From: Acidilutibacter cellobiosedens | GTDB taxonomy: Bacteria; Bacillota; Clostridia; Tissierellales; Acidilutibacteraceae | Length of the DNA stretch: 64,000 nt | Direction: 5' to 3' | Assembly (NCBI RefSeq): GCF_004103715.1 | Contig: NZ_CP035282.1 | Location: forward strand, 2,904,673-2,968,672 | Shown: piece by piece, positions 52,783 through 61,324 of the stretch | Position numbering within the stretch: the first letter of the stretch is position 1 | Layout of the letters: the number at the start of each line of letters is the position of its first letter | Made by a program: the position numbers and the translations under genes | The notes under the pieces: model-generated | Databases searched by the model: none | Told to the model about the DNA's origin: nothing | The model's input: the letters and a program-made list of their open reading frames with translations, nothing else

Positions 52783-53490
52783 TCATTCGTTAAAGTATCT
52801 CATTAATCCCACATATATAGCCCAAGCAATTTTCTCCTGATATTTATCGTCATTTAGCAGCTTTTCCTCTTTTGTATTCGATAAAAATCCACATTCCACC
52901 AATATAGTGGGTACATTCACTTCTCTCAATAAATATACATCATCTCTTCCCTGTGGAACTCTTCTGTTATCTTTGTCAAGAACATTTCTTAATTCTTCTT
53001 GGACTAAATCGGCCATACGTTTGCTTTCCAAACAATCTTTCTTATAGAATACATGAGCTCCCGAATATTTGGATTTTGTAAAACTGTTTAAATGTATAGT
53101 TACAAATACATCGCATTTATTTTCTTCTATTATCTCTTTCCTTCTTTTCAAATCTTCACTTTTCTTTTCTTTTAATGTCTTTGATTTTTGTGTATATAAT
53201 CCTTTTTCATTCTCTCTTGTAAGTATAGGAATACCCCCACTTTGCTCAATATATCTTTTAAGCTTTAATGCAATTTTTAAATTTATATCTTTTTCTGTTG
53301 TTCCTTCCTTTCCCACTGCCCCCGGATCTATTCCTCCATGACCTGAATCTATCCCTATAATCTTATTAGTTATGGGAAGATAAAAAGTTTCCATTGTAAT
53401 TCTCCTGTAAGCAATTAAAAATATTATAATTCCGACTATGGCAATTAAAAACAAATATACAATTTTTTTGTTAATAACTAGTACCTTCAT
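52783..53490 (-). CDS. cwlD: N-acetylmuramoyl-L-alanine amidase CwlD
   Basis: 235 residues with an N-terminal membrane anchor (about 9-27) and an amidase-3 domain: GIDSGHGGIDPGA near 47 (zinc His), VFVTIHLNSF near 128 and ILVECGFLSN near 197. CwlD makes muramic lactam in the spore cortex. In B. subtilis it lies downstream of rpsI; here accessory genes separate the two. Confidence 0.9.
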   Translation of the reverse strand: MKVLVINKKIVYLFLIAIVGIIIFLIAYRRITMETFYLPITNKIIGIDSGHGGIDPGAVGKEGTTEKDINLKIALKLKRYIEQSGGIPILTRENEKGLYTQKSKTLKEKKSEDLKRRKEIIEENKCDVFVTIHLNSFTKSKYSGAHVFYKKDCLESKRMADLVQEELRNVLDKDNRRVPQGRDDVYLLREVNVPTILVECGFLSNTKEEKLLNDDKYQEKIAWAIYVGLMRYFNE

Positions 53491-53558
53491 ACGTATCTCC
53501 CCCTTTCATACAATTTCAAATATATACAAAAAGTTCTGTCAATATTACAAAAAAAATA

Positions 53559-53580
53559 AAACACCGAAATTTTGGTGTTT
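53559..53580. terminator. Short terminator after the CobW-type gene
   Basis: AAACACC and GGTGTTT around an A/T loop, with a run of T on the minus strand beyond. It lies between the CobW-type gene and cwlD. Confidence 0.6.
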
Positions 53581-53643
53581 CTAAAATATACACTTTTTTG
53601 TTCCGAGGAAACTTGTGGGAGTTCCTTAATGTTGAAATCTTTT

Positions 53644-54777
53644 TTAGATTAAGCAATTATCCAATGATGCTGTAATCTTTTCTTTGTCCAAATGTAGACC
53701 GATAAAAACAAGCATTGTTTTACGGTCTCCGTAATGAGGGTCCCAATCTTTTTTAATACTGGGATTCTTGGCAAAAGCAGCCTTCTGTTCCTGCTTTGTG
53801 CCGACTGCAAGCCAACGCCCGAAGGGTGTTATATCAATTGATTTCCCTGCCTGCTCAAACAGAAAACTTGTATCGTTATGGTCATGTAGCCATATGAGAC
53901 CTTTACATCGTACAACATTTTCCGGCCACTTTTTTATCCATTGATTAAGCTTTTTCTGACTGAAAGGTTGTTTTCTGGAATACACAAAGGAATTAATTCC
54001 ATATTCCTCTTCTTCCCCTTCTCTTTCACCATCCTTGGCTTTTGCTATTTCCTGAATCCAACCCGGAGAAACGCAAGCTTTTTCGAAATTAAACCGGTGG
54101 GCATTTAGAATTTTTTCAGGGGCTACTTTTCCATAACTGGTCTCGATGATTTCTGCAGACGGCTGTAAAGTTTGTAGGATTGTTTTAATATCATGAAGCT
54201 GTTCCTTGCTGACCAAATCAACTTTGTTCAAAATAATTAGGTTGCAAAACTCGATTTGTTCCACAAGAAGCCGCGCAATATCCTCATCATCCAACTCATT
54301 AGTATGAAGCAATGTTGTACCCCCCATAAATTCGGATACCAAACGGTATGCATCCACAATAGTCGCAATAGTGTCCAGCCTGCAGATTTTTGGAAGTTGT
54401 CCATTCCCCAGACTTCCGTCAAGTAAAGTAAGGGCCTGGGCAATGGGAAGAGGTTCACAAATGCCGCTTGCTTCTATAAGAATATAATCAAAGCAGTTAG
54501 GCTTTACAAGTTCTGCAATTTGCTTTATCAAATCCGTACGAAGCGTACAGCAGATACAACCGTTTGACAAGGCAACAAGGCTTTTGTCGTTACGTGATAT
54601 ACTGTTTTCTTTTTCAATTAGGTCCGCATCAACATTGATCTCACCCATATCATTTGTAATTATTGCCACTTTCATGCCGCTTTGGTTACGTAGTACATAG
54701 TTAACCACAGTGGTTTTACCCGCCCCAAGGTATCCCGTGAGAAGCGTGATCGGAACGCGTTTTATTTTCATAATCAT
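53644..54777 (-). CDS. CobW-type G3E GTPase (metallochaperone)
   Basis: 377 residues: Walker A GYLGAGKTTVVNYVL near residue 15, the metal motif NGCICCTLRTDL near 72, the GTP motif LNKVDLV near 180 and a C-terminal CobW_C domain. The family delivers zinc or other metals to client enzymes. Codon use looks richer in G+C than its neighbours, suggesting transfer. The ATG two codons in may be the true start. No client gene is adjacent. Confidence 0.85.
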   Translation of the reverse strand: MIMKIKRVPITLLTGYLGAGKTTVVNYVLRNQSGMKVAIITNDMGEINVDADLIEKENSISRNDKSLVALSNGCICCTLRTDLIKQIAELVKPNCFDYILIEASGICEPLPIAQALTLLDGSLGNGQLPKICRLDTIATIVDAYRLVSEFMGGTTLLHTNELDDEDIARLLVEQIEFCNLIILNKVDLVSKEQLHDIKTILQTLQPSAEIIETSYGKVAPEKILNAHRFNFEKACVSPGWIQEIAKAKDGEREGEEEEYGINSFVYSRKQPFSQKKLNQWIKKWPENVVRCKGLIWLHDHNDTSFLFEQAGKSIDITPFGRWLAVGTKQEQKAAFAKNPSIKKDWDPHYGDRKTMLVFIGLHLDKEKITASLDNCLI

Positions 54778-54939
54778 ACATCTCCTTTAAATTTTCCCTT
54801 TTACACTCTTTTTTTATTACATACAAAAATTGATTTTCTAACAGTATAACAGAACATGACAAAAACTATAATATTAAAATAAAAAATGATTTTGCTCCTC
54901 AACATATTTCATTATAACAATATCATATTTGCAAATGAT

Positions 54940-54957
54940 TTGCATTTATAAATGCAA
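54940..54957. promoter_or_regulatory. 18-bp perfect palindrome upstream of the CobW-type gene
   Basis: TTGCATTTATAAATGCAA, preceded by the related GCAAATGATTTGC. It lies about 160 bp upstream of the GTPase gene and could be a metal-regulator site, but the match to a Zur or Fur consensus is weak. Confidence 0.4.
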
Positions 54958-55052
54958 TACTATTATAATACCGGTAAATCAAAAACTCAAGTTATTAAAT
55001 TGCAATCAGATAACTTTATTGCTACTCTCCCCACACACTGCAACGCAAGTGA

Positions 55053-55077
55053 ACACAAGGGGACGGTTCTCTTGTGT
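55053..55077. repeat. Repeated hairpin ACACAAGGGGACGGTTCTC, copy 1
   Basis: ACACAAG and CTTGTGT enclose GGGACGGTT. The complement of the same sequence is at 59568-59594, where it ends the rpsI transcript. Here it lies 22 bp beyond the MFS gene stop, in the opposite orientation. Confidence 0.75.
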
Positions 55078-55098
55078 CATTTTTCTGTTTCCATCTGG

Positions 55099-56304
55099 TT
55101 ATCTATTATATAAATTTTTCTCCATAGATGAAGTTATAAAAATATTCAGCACAGCAAAAATTGAAGAAGCAATTCCTAAAAATTTAAATGAAGTACTTAG
55201 AGTAAATATATCTCCTATTTTTCCTATGAGAGGAAATATGAATATCATGAAAAAGCTAAACACCATACTCTGAAAAGATAGGATGGTTGATCTATTTTCG
55301 CTGGGAATAAGTTTATTTAAATAGTCACTCGTTACAATGTACATTATGGTTTCAAATATCTCTACAGCTATAAAAAATATATAAGAATATCTTGTAAAGC
55401 TTATCCCCCATATACAAATGCATGTAACTATGGGTAAAAATATTAATAAAAGATGTTCTTTAAAAAGCTTTTCTATTTTATGAACATTTGGAGCTACAAA
55501 GGCATTTATCAGCGAAGAAACGGCAAATATAACTCCTATTCTAAATTCATTTAATCCGCTGTCCTTCCAATAGTTTTGCAAATAATAAAATAAACTCGTT
55601 CCAAACACCGACATAACTTCTGCAAAAACAATCAATAGCGATATTTTCTTAGTATTTTTTACTATTTTAAAGCTATCCAATGTTTGGTCTTTAAAAACTT
55701 TAAAAGGATGAATATTGGCCAAATTCTTATTTCTACCTATACTGGGTTCTTGAAATAGCAAAGATTCTAAAAGAGCTATACCTGCAAATGCCGCACTTAA
55801 TGCAAAAGGCCACACATAGTTCTTATGAGCTAAGTATCCCCCTAAGGTAAGGGCAAATATACAGCTTATCTCCAATATCATTTCATTAAATCCATTTATC
55901 TTCATATAGGTTTTCTCTTCTCCTAATTCCATAAGGGAATCATAAAGCAAGGCTTCCCCTGCCCCAGACTCTAAGTTATACGATACAGCAAGTATCGAAA
56001 AGGAAAGGGCAAATAAATAAAAGTTAGTTGATAAGACTAATACAATATTACTTATAATAAAAAACGCTCTTCCCAAGGTTCTGCTGACCTTTCTTCCATA
56101 AATATCGGCCACAGCTCCTGTGGGTACTTCCATGAAAAAAGAAGTTATGTGAAATATACCCTCTAAAAGTCCAAGTTTAGCAAGAGACAAACCTTTATTA
56201 GCCAAGTATAGCATCCACACTCCTTGGGTTAAATCCAATCTGTTTAAAAAAATAAATATATAGTTCAATTTTATATTTCTTCGTAAGCTTTTTTTATAGT
56301 TCAT
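55099..56304 (-). CDS. MFS-family exporter
   Basis: About 401 residues and twelve membrane helices. The motif between helices 2 and 3, GAVADIYGRKVSRTLGR, matches the MFS signature GxxxDRxGRR. The ATG at 56302-56304 follows GGAGG; a longer frame from 56352 would swallow that site. It lies behind a short leader ORF and a terminator, suggesting inducible drug efflux. Confidence 0.87.
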   Translation of the reverse strand: MNYKKSLRRNIKLNYIFIFLNRLDLTQGVWMLYLANKGLSLAKLGLLEGIFHITSFFMEVPTGAVADIYGRKVSRTLGRAFFIISNIVLVLSTNFYLFALSFSILAVSYNLESGAGEALLYDSLMELGEEKTYMKINGFNEMILEISCIFALTLGGYLAHKNYVWPFALSAAFAGIALLESLLFQEPSIGRNKNLANIHPFKVFKDQTLDSFKIVKNTKKISLLIVFAEVMSVFGTSLFYYLQNYWKDSGLNEFRIGVIFAVSSLINAFVAPNVHKIEKLFKEHLLLIFLPIVTCICIWGISFTRYSYIFFIAVEIFETIMYIVTSDYLNKLIPSENRSTILSFQSMVFSFFMIFIFPLIGKIGDIFTLSTSFKFLGIASSIFAVLNIFITSSMEKNLYNR

Positions 56305-56386
56305 TTTAACAACCTCCATAGTAACGCATTTAAAGTTTTCAAAAAATATCAAAAATCAACCCACCCACCCTTTAGTGCGTACAAAA

Positions 56387-56417
56387 AAACCTAAGTAGGT
56401 TCTTTCTACTTAGGTTT
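56387..56417 (-). terminator. Attenuator terminator upstream of the MFS gene
   Basis: AAACCTAAGTAG and CTACTTAGGTTT, a 12-bp stem with a 7-base loop and a T7 run on the minus strand. It lies 55 bp past the leader ORF stop and 83 bp before the MFS start. AAGTAG near the leader stop (56462-56467, minus strand) repeats its left arm and could pair with the right arm instead. Confidence 0.75.
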
Positions 56418-56471
56418 AATGAGGCTATAATAATATATTTCAACCGAAAAGTATAAAGATGCTACTTGAAG

Positions 56472-56588
56472 TTAGTTTACATAATATCTAATTTTGGACA
56501 CACTTCCCCTACGGCATCCAAAATCAAATGTTATGTTCTGAACTACAGCAAGATAATCTTGCATATAGCAGCTAACCTTAAAGCCCAT
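56472..56588 (-). CDS. Leader peptide of the MFS exporter
   Basis: 38 codons with a strong AAGGAGAGG eight bases before the ATG (56586-56588). The peptide begins MGFKVSCYMQDYLAVV and ends GCRRGSVSKIRYYVN. No relatives known to me, though the GSVS tail recalls drug-resistance leader peptides such as that of Tet(L). Promoter, short ORF, terminator and exporter follow in order. Confidence 0.65.
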   Translation of the reverse strand: MGFKVSCYMQDYLAVVQNITFDFGCRRGSVSKIRYYVN

Positions 56589-56661
56589 CTTTACACCTCT
56601 CCTTATTTTTTATTCTTTTCCAGACATGTTCTTATTATATAAATTTTTATCTTTTATATTA

Positions 56662-56753
56662 AGTATATTATAACAACTTTTTTGAGCTTATGTCAACAAT
56701 TTGGGCAAAATCAACATTCACAAATGATTTTAAAATGAAAAATTATACCTACA
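56662..56753. repeat. 92-bp direct repeat, left copy (IS target duplication)
   Basis: Identical to 58709-58800 over 92 bases. It flanks the IS1634-type element and contains the MFS leader promoter. Confidence 0.9.
56667..56696 (-). promoter_or_regulatory. Promoter of the MFS leader transcript
   Basis: On the minus strand: TTGACA (56691-56696), 18-base spacer, TATAAT (56667-56672). It is inside the duplicated 92 bp, so an identical copy lies at the other side of the IS. Confidence 0.75.
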
Positions 56754-56891
56754 CGGGTCTTTGACAGTTGAAGAATAAAAAAATCGCTAAAGTCATTGAA
56801 ATGGCTTTATTTTTTGTCAAATTTAAAATATTTATATTGCGGAATAGGCCGGAATGTGTTATAATATTCTTATATATAGGAGGTGTCGTCC

Positions 56892-58613
56892 ATGAGGTTA
56901 TCAATCTCTAAATCTAAAAATGCTACTTCACTTTATGTTAAAAAAGATGTTGTGGTCAATGGTAAAAGGACTACTAAAATAGTTGAAAAATTAGGCACTG
57001 TTGCCGAATTGGAAAAAAAGTTGGGCGGCGAAGATCCTGTTGAATGGGCAAAAAAATATATTGCTCAGATGAATCTCCTTGAAAAAGAAGGCAAAGAAAC
57101 TGATGTTATTGCTAAGTACTCTCCATCAAGATTATTGAAAAAAGATGTTCAATTTAGTTTCAATGGTGGCTACCTATTCCTCCAGAAAATTTATCATGAT
57201 TTAGGGATACATAATATCTGCAGCGAAATTAAAAAAAAACATAAATTCAATTTTAATTTAGATTCCATTCTTTCAAGGTTAATTTATGGCAGAATACTTT
57301 TCCCCGGTTCTAAACTGTCGACCTATGAACTTTCTTCTGAATTAATTGAACCGCCGGATTTTCAACTCCAGCATATATACAGGGCACTTGAAATCATTTC
57401 AAAGGAATCAGATTTTATTCAATCATCTTTGTATCAAAACAGTTTAAAGGTTTCTAAACGAAACACCGGGATTCTTTATTACGACTGCACTAATTACTTT
57501 TTCGAAATTGAACAATCAGAAGGACTAAAACAATATGGCTTTGGAAAAGATCACAAACCAAACCCCATTGTACAGATGGGAATGTTTATGGATGGTAACG
57601 GCATTCCTCTTGCTTTTTCAATCAGCAAAGGAAATACAAATGAACAGCTTACCTTAAAGCCTTTGGAAAAAAAGATTTTGTCAGACTTCAATGTTTCAAG
57701 ATTTGTGGTATGTACTGATGCAGGGCTTGCGTCTAATGCTAACAGGAAATTCAACGATAAAAACGATCGTGCTTTTATTACAACTCAATCGATCAAAAAA
57801 TTGAAAAACTATCTTAAAGACTGGGCTCTTGATCCGAAAGGATGGCATCTTTCAGGAGATGATGGGGTCTACGATATCATGGAGCTTGATGAAAAAAATG
57901 ATATTGAAAAAATATTTTACAAAGAACGCTGGATAAAAGAAGATGGATTAGAGCAAAGATTGGTTGTTACATATTCAATAAAATACAGAAATTATCATAG
58001 AAAGATACGCAGCTCGCAGATTGAACGTGCTATGAAATTGATAAATACAAATCCAAAAGCAAAATTAAAGAAGGCAAATCAAAATGACTATAAAAGATTC
58101 ATAGAAAAAAAACATTACACTTCTGATGGGAAACAAGCAAAAAAAGAGATTTACAGCATAGATACGGATCTTATATCAAAAGAAGAAACATATGACGGTT
58201 TCTATGGTGTATGTACAAATCTTGAAGATGATGTTGATATAATCGTCAAAGTAAACAGAAAGCGCTGGGAAATTGAAGAATCATTCAGGATTATGAAAAG
58301 TGAATTTAAAGCAAGGCCTGTACACCTAAGCCGTGATGACAGGATTGAGGCACATTTTATGACCTGTTTTATGGCTTTATTGATCTATAGGATATTGGAG
58401 AAAAAATTAGAAGAGAAGTTTACATGTAGTACTATTATCAACAGCTTACGTAAAATGAATTTTAAATTAGAAGAGGGAGAAGGATATATTCCCATATACA
58501 CCAGAACAGATTTTACTGATGCCTTGCATGAGGTATTCGGATTTCGTACTGACTATGAAATCGTAACATTAAAACAAATGAAAAAAATTTTTAAGCTGAC
58601 AAAAAATCGATAA
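56892..58613 (+). CDS. IS1634-family transposase (IS4 superfamily, DDE)
   Basis: 573 residues from the ATG after AGGAGGTG. Likely catalytic residues: Asp in YYDCTNYFFEIE (near 200), Asp in VVCTDAGLASN (near 275) and Glu in RKRWEIEESFRIMKSEF (near 460). The frame is intact, so the element may still be active. Confidence 0.92.
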   Translation: MRLSISKSKNATSLYVKKDVVVNGKRTTKIVEKLGTVAELEKKLGGEDPVEWAKKYIAQMNLLEKEGKETDVIAKYSPSRLLKKDVQFSFNGGYLFLQKIYHDLGIHNICSEIKKKHKFNFNLDSILSRLIYGRILFPGSKLSTYELSSELIEPPDFQLQHIYRALEIISKESDFIQSSLYQNSLKVSKRNTGILYYDCTNYFFEIEQSEGLKQYGFGKDHKPNPIVQMGMFMDGNGIPLAFSISKGNTNEQLTLKPLEKKILSDFNVSRFVVCTDAGLASNANRKFNDKNDRAFITTQSIKKLKNYLKDWALDPKGWHLSGDDGVYDIMELDEKNDIEKIFYKERWIKEDGLEQRLVVTYSIKYRNYHRKIRSSQIERAMKLINTNPKAKLKKANQNDYKRFIEKKHYTSDGKQAKKEIYSIDTDLISKEETYDGFYGVCTNLEDDVDIIVKVNRKRWEIEESFRIMKSEFKARPVHLSRDDRIEAHFMTCFMALLIYRILEKKLEEKFTCSTIINSLRKMNFKLEEGEGYIPIYTRTDFTDALHEVFGFRTDYEIVTLKQMKKIFKLTKNR

Positions 58614-58640
58614 ACATTCCGCACTTTTATATTAATCTAT

Positions 58641-58687
58641 AAAAGCTTGTATCCTATTGTTTTCAATAGCCTACAAGCTTTTTCTTT
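58641..58687 (+). terminator. Terminator at the end of the IS
   Basis: AAAAGCTTGTA and TACAAGCTT with inner stem CTATTG/CAATAG, followed by TTTTCTTTT. It ends the transposase message inside the element. Confidence 0.8.
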
Positions 58688-58708
58688 TCTCCAACTGTCA
58701 AACTTGGG

Positions 58709-58800
58709 AGTATATTATAACAACTTTTTTGAGCTTATGTCAACAATTTGGGCAAAATCAACATTCACAAATGATTTTAAAATGAAAAATTATACCTACA
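58709..58800. repeat. 92-bp direct repeat, right copy
   Basis: Identical to 56662-56753. It carries a spare copy of the MFS leader promoter, which now points into the IS. Confidence 0.9.
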
Positions 58801-58969
58801 GGTACGGCTTAAACTGATTCTATAGAAAAGCAAAATTTCTATCTTTAAAAAAATTGGGGAGTATTTTTTTCAGTGGTCTTGCACAATCCGCGCATATCAT
58901 ATATGTTGTGATATTTTTTATATTAAATGGGTAATAATATTTTAGATATATAGTTGAGGGGGTAATTTG

Positions 58970-59515
58970 ATGAATATAGTTGCAATAGTAGGAAGTTTAA
59001 GGAAGGATTCATATAATAGAAAAATAGCTGAGTTTATGAAAAACAGGTATAAAGAAAAAATGGATATAGAGATTTTGAATATAGGAAATCTTCCTTTATT
59101 CAGTGAAGATATAGAGGATGATCCTCCGACGGTAGTAAAGGAATTTAAAAATCAAATTAAATCAAGTGAAGGAATATTATTCGTCACACCCGAATATAAT
59201 CATTCCATTCCGGGAGCATTAAAAAATGCATTGGACTGGTGTTCGAGAGTTGATAGAGTCATGAAGGATAAACCTACTTTTATAGTTGGAGCTTCAAATG
59301 GCAATGTTGGTACAGCCAGGTGTCAGGCTCATCTTCGACAGGTTTTAAATTCTGGCGGGATATCAGCTATTGATTTACCGGGAAATCAGATTTTAATAGC
59401 AAATGTACAAGATCATTTTGATAAAGAGGGAAATTTTATTGATGAAAGAACCATCAAATATTTGGATAGGGTAGTAGATAACTATATTAAATGGGCTGAA
59501 AAATTGAAATCATAA
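58970..59515 (+). CDS. NADPH-dependent FMN reductase
   Basis: About 181 residues, flavodoxin-like fold. AIVGSLRKDSYNRKI near the N-terminus binds FMN phosphate, and TPEYNHSIPGALKNALDW near 80 is the family motif. The ATG at 58970 has GAGGGGG upstream, with a TTG one codon before. Substrate (quinone, azo or chromate) is unknown. It borders the IS. Confidence 0.9.
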   Translation: MNIVAIVGSLRKDSYNRKIAEFMKNRYKEKMDIEILNIGNLPLFSEDIEDDPPTVVKEFKNQIKSSEGILFVTPEYNHSIPGALKNALDWCSRVDRVMKDKPTFIVGASNGNVGTARCQAHLRQVLNSGGISAIDLPGNQILIANVQDHFDKEGNFIDERTIKYLDRVVDNYIKWAEKLKS

Positions 59516-59519
59516 ATAG

Positions 59520-59542
59520 AACCACGGTTAATCCGCGGTTTT
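59520..59542 (+). terminator. Terminator after the FMN reductase
   Basis: AACCACGG with CCGCGGTT, then TTTTA. The stem has one mismatch. Confidence 0.65.
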
Positions 59543-59567
59543 TAAGTGCAAAAGGAAAAGAAAAAAA

Positions 59568-59594
59568 GACACAAGAGAACCGTCCCCTTGTGTC
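59568..59594 (-). terminator. rpsI terminator, copy 2 of the ACACAAG hairpin repeat
   Basis: On the minus strand GACACAAG and CTTGTGTC enclose GGGACGGTTCT, followed by TTTTTTTCTTTT. It is the complement of the copy at 55053, and lies 9 bp after the rpsI stop. Confidence 0.85.
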
Positions 59595-59602
59595 TAAATC
59601 TT

Positions 59603-60001
59603 CTATCTCTTTGAAAATTGTGGTGCCTTTCTTGCTTTCTTGAGACCATATTTTTTTCTTTCTTTCATCCTTGAATCCCTTGTAAGGAATCCAGCCTTTT
59701 TAAGTACAGGTCTTAATTCTTCATCAGCTTCAAGAAGTGCCCTTGATATTCCGTGTCTGACAGCTCCTGCCTGACCCGTAAATCCTCCCCCTTGAACATT
59801 AACAAATACATCATATTTATCCGCTGTGTTTGTAATATCCAAAGGCTCTCGGATAATTGCTTTTAATGTATCGTAATCAAAGTAGTCGTCCATATCTTTT
59901 TTATTTATTGTTATATTGCCAGAGCCCGAAACAAGTCTTACTCTTGCAATAGAGGTTTTTCTTCTTCCAGTTCCATAAAATTGTATATTAGCCAACTTCA
60001 T
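59603..60001 (-). CDS. rpsI: 30S ribosomal protein S9
   Basis: 132 residues. [14 protein letters not shown] near the N-terminus, [20 protein letters not shown] in the middle, and the C-terminal [12 protein letters not shown] tail that reaches the P-site tRNA are all present. It is 18 bp after rplM. Confidence 0.98.
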   Translation of the reverse strand: MKLANIQFYGTGRRKTSIARVRLVSGSGNITINKKDMDDYFDYDTLKAIIREPLDITNTADKYDVFVNVQGGGFTGQAGAVRHGISRALLEADEELRPVLKKAGFLTRDSRMKERKKYGLKKARKAPQFSKR

Positions 60002-60018
60002 TCCTCCTTTCTCTATAA

Positions 60019-60447
60019 CTAAAATTCATAAACTTCAGGCTTTTGTGCTTCATGCTTATGAACAGGTCCTCTGTATACCTTCAGTTTTCTATACATTTGT
60101 CTTCCTAAAGCATTTTTAGGCAACATTCCCTTTACAGCAAGTTCAATAACTTTTTCAGGTTTCGCCGCCATCAATTTTTCATATGGGATTTCTTTTAACC
60201 CTCCGGGATGGCCGCTATGATATCTATAATATTTCTGTTCCAGTTTCTTTCCTGTTAAAACCACTTTATCCGCATTTATAATTATAACGAAGTCACCAGT
60301 ATCTACATAGGGAGTATATATAGGTTTTTTCTTACCTCTCAATATAGACGCAACTTCTGTTGCAAGTCTTCCTAATACTTTTCCTTCAGCATCTATCACA
60401 TACCATTTTCTATCTATTTCAGTAGGTTTAGCCATATAGCTCTTCAT
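60019..60447 (-). CDS. rplM: 50S ribosomal protein L13
   Basis: 142 residues from the ATG at 60445-60447 (AAGGAGGG upstream). [20 protein letters not shown] and [18 protein letters not shown] are the usual L13 motifs. It forms a pair with rpsI. Confidence 0.98.
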   Translation of the reverse strand: MKSYMAKPTEIDRKWYVIDAEGKVLGRLATEVASILRGKKKPIYTPYVDTGDFVIIINADKVVLTGKKLEQKYYRYHSGHPGGLKEIPYEKLMAAKPEKVIELAVKGMLPKNALGRQMYRKLKVYRGPVHKHEAQKPEVYEF

Positions 60448-60526
60448 TTCTTTCCCTCCTTGTTCCAAACATTTCTACTCTAATAATATAAAAAGTTTCC
60501 GGGGCTTTTTATAAATAACCATTTAT

Positions 60527-60555
60527 ATATTAATACATGATTATGTCAATGTCAA
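60527..60555 (-). promoter_or_regulatory. Promoter of rplM-rpsI
   Basis: On the minus strand TTGACA (60550-60555), 17-base spacer, TAATAT (60527-60532); a second TTGACA overlaps directly. An 80-base leader follows, possibly with a small hairpin (AAAAG and CTTTTT near 60491-60510). Confidence 0.75.
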
Positions 60556-60575
60556 GAAATATTCTTTATTTCAAT

Positions 60576-61313
60576 CTATTCATAAAAAACTTTCTCTAAA
60601 AATAACCCTTGAGGTGGTGCAGTGTGACCTGCTCTTTGTCTATCAAGAGATTTCATTATAAATGGAATTTGTCCTTCGGCAATTTTCCCTCTCCCAATGT
60701 CTACAAGAGTTCCTATCATTATTCTAACCATATTATATAAAAATCCATTTCCGTCAAAGATAGCCATAACCAAATCTCCATCCTTTAAAAGTAAAGCATT
60801 GTATATAATTCTATTTTTATCTTTAGAATTACTCTTGGGAGATGAAAAAGAAGTAAAATCATGAGCTCCTAAAAAATACTTTATTTCCCTTTCCATCAAT
60901 TCATAATTCAATCTTTGAGGAAAGTAATAGGAATACCTCCCCCAGAAGGGGTTTTTCACAGCCCTATTATATATTAAATATTTATATATTTTTCTTTTCA
61001 CATTATATCTGGAGTGAAAATCAAGGGAAACTTCTTCAGAATCCGAAATCCGTATATCGTGAGGAAGAAATGCATTTAATCCAAATTTAATTTTATCCGG
61101 AGGAATATTGACATCAGTTATAAAATTCGCTGTTTGCCCTAATGCATGAACTCCGGCGTCTGTTCTTCCCGAACCAATCAAATTGACATTTTCTCCCGTT
61201 AATTTAAAAATTGCTTTTTCTATTTCTCCCTGTATAGTATCTTGATTAAGTTGTCTTTGCCAACCCGAATAATTTGTTCCGTCATATTCTATAATAATCT
61301 TTATGTTTTTCAT
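60576..61313 (-). CDS. truA: tRNA pseudouridine synthase A
   Basis: 245 residues; catalytic Asp in IGSGRTDAGVHA (near residue 50), and YDGTNYSGWQRQ near the N-terminus. Modifies positions 38-40 of tRNAs. It follows ecfT in the conserved rplQ-ecf-truA-rplM order. Confidence 0.97.
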   Translation of the reverse strand: MKNIKIIIEYDGTNYSGWQRQLNQDTIQGEIEKAIFKLTGENVNLIGSGRTDAGVHALGQTANFITDVNIPPDKIKFGLNAFLPHDIRISDSEEVSLDFHSRYNVKRKIYKYLIYNRAVKNPFWGRYSYYFPQRLNYELMEREIKYFLGAHDFTSFSSPKSNSKDKNRIIYNALLLKDGDLVMAIFDGNGFLYNMVRIMIGTLVDIGRGKIAEGQIPFIMKSLDRQRAGHTAPPQGLFLEKVFYE

Positions 61314-61324
61314 TTGAAGCCCTC

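Larger units (their letters stand above)
56754..58708 (+). mobile_element. IS1634-family insertion sequence
   Basis: A 1955-bp element with one transposase. Its ends have inner inverted repeats TTTGACAGTTGAAGAA (left, from 56760) and, complemented, TTTGACAGTTGGAGAA (right), each six bases in from the border. It is flanked by 92-bp direct repeats, in keeping with the long, variable duplications reported for IS1634 of Mycoplasma mycoides. A promoter (TTGCGG 56837, TATAAT 56860) drives the transposase. Confidence 0.88.
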
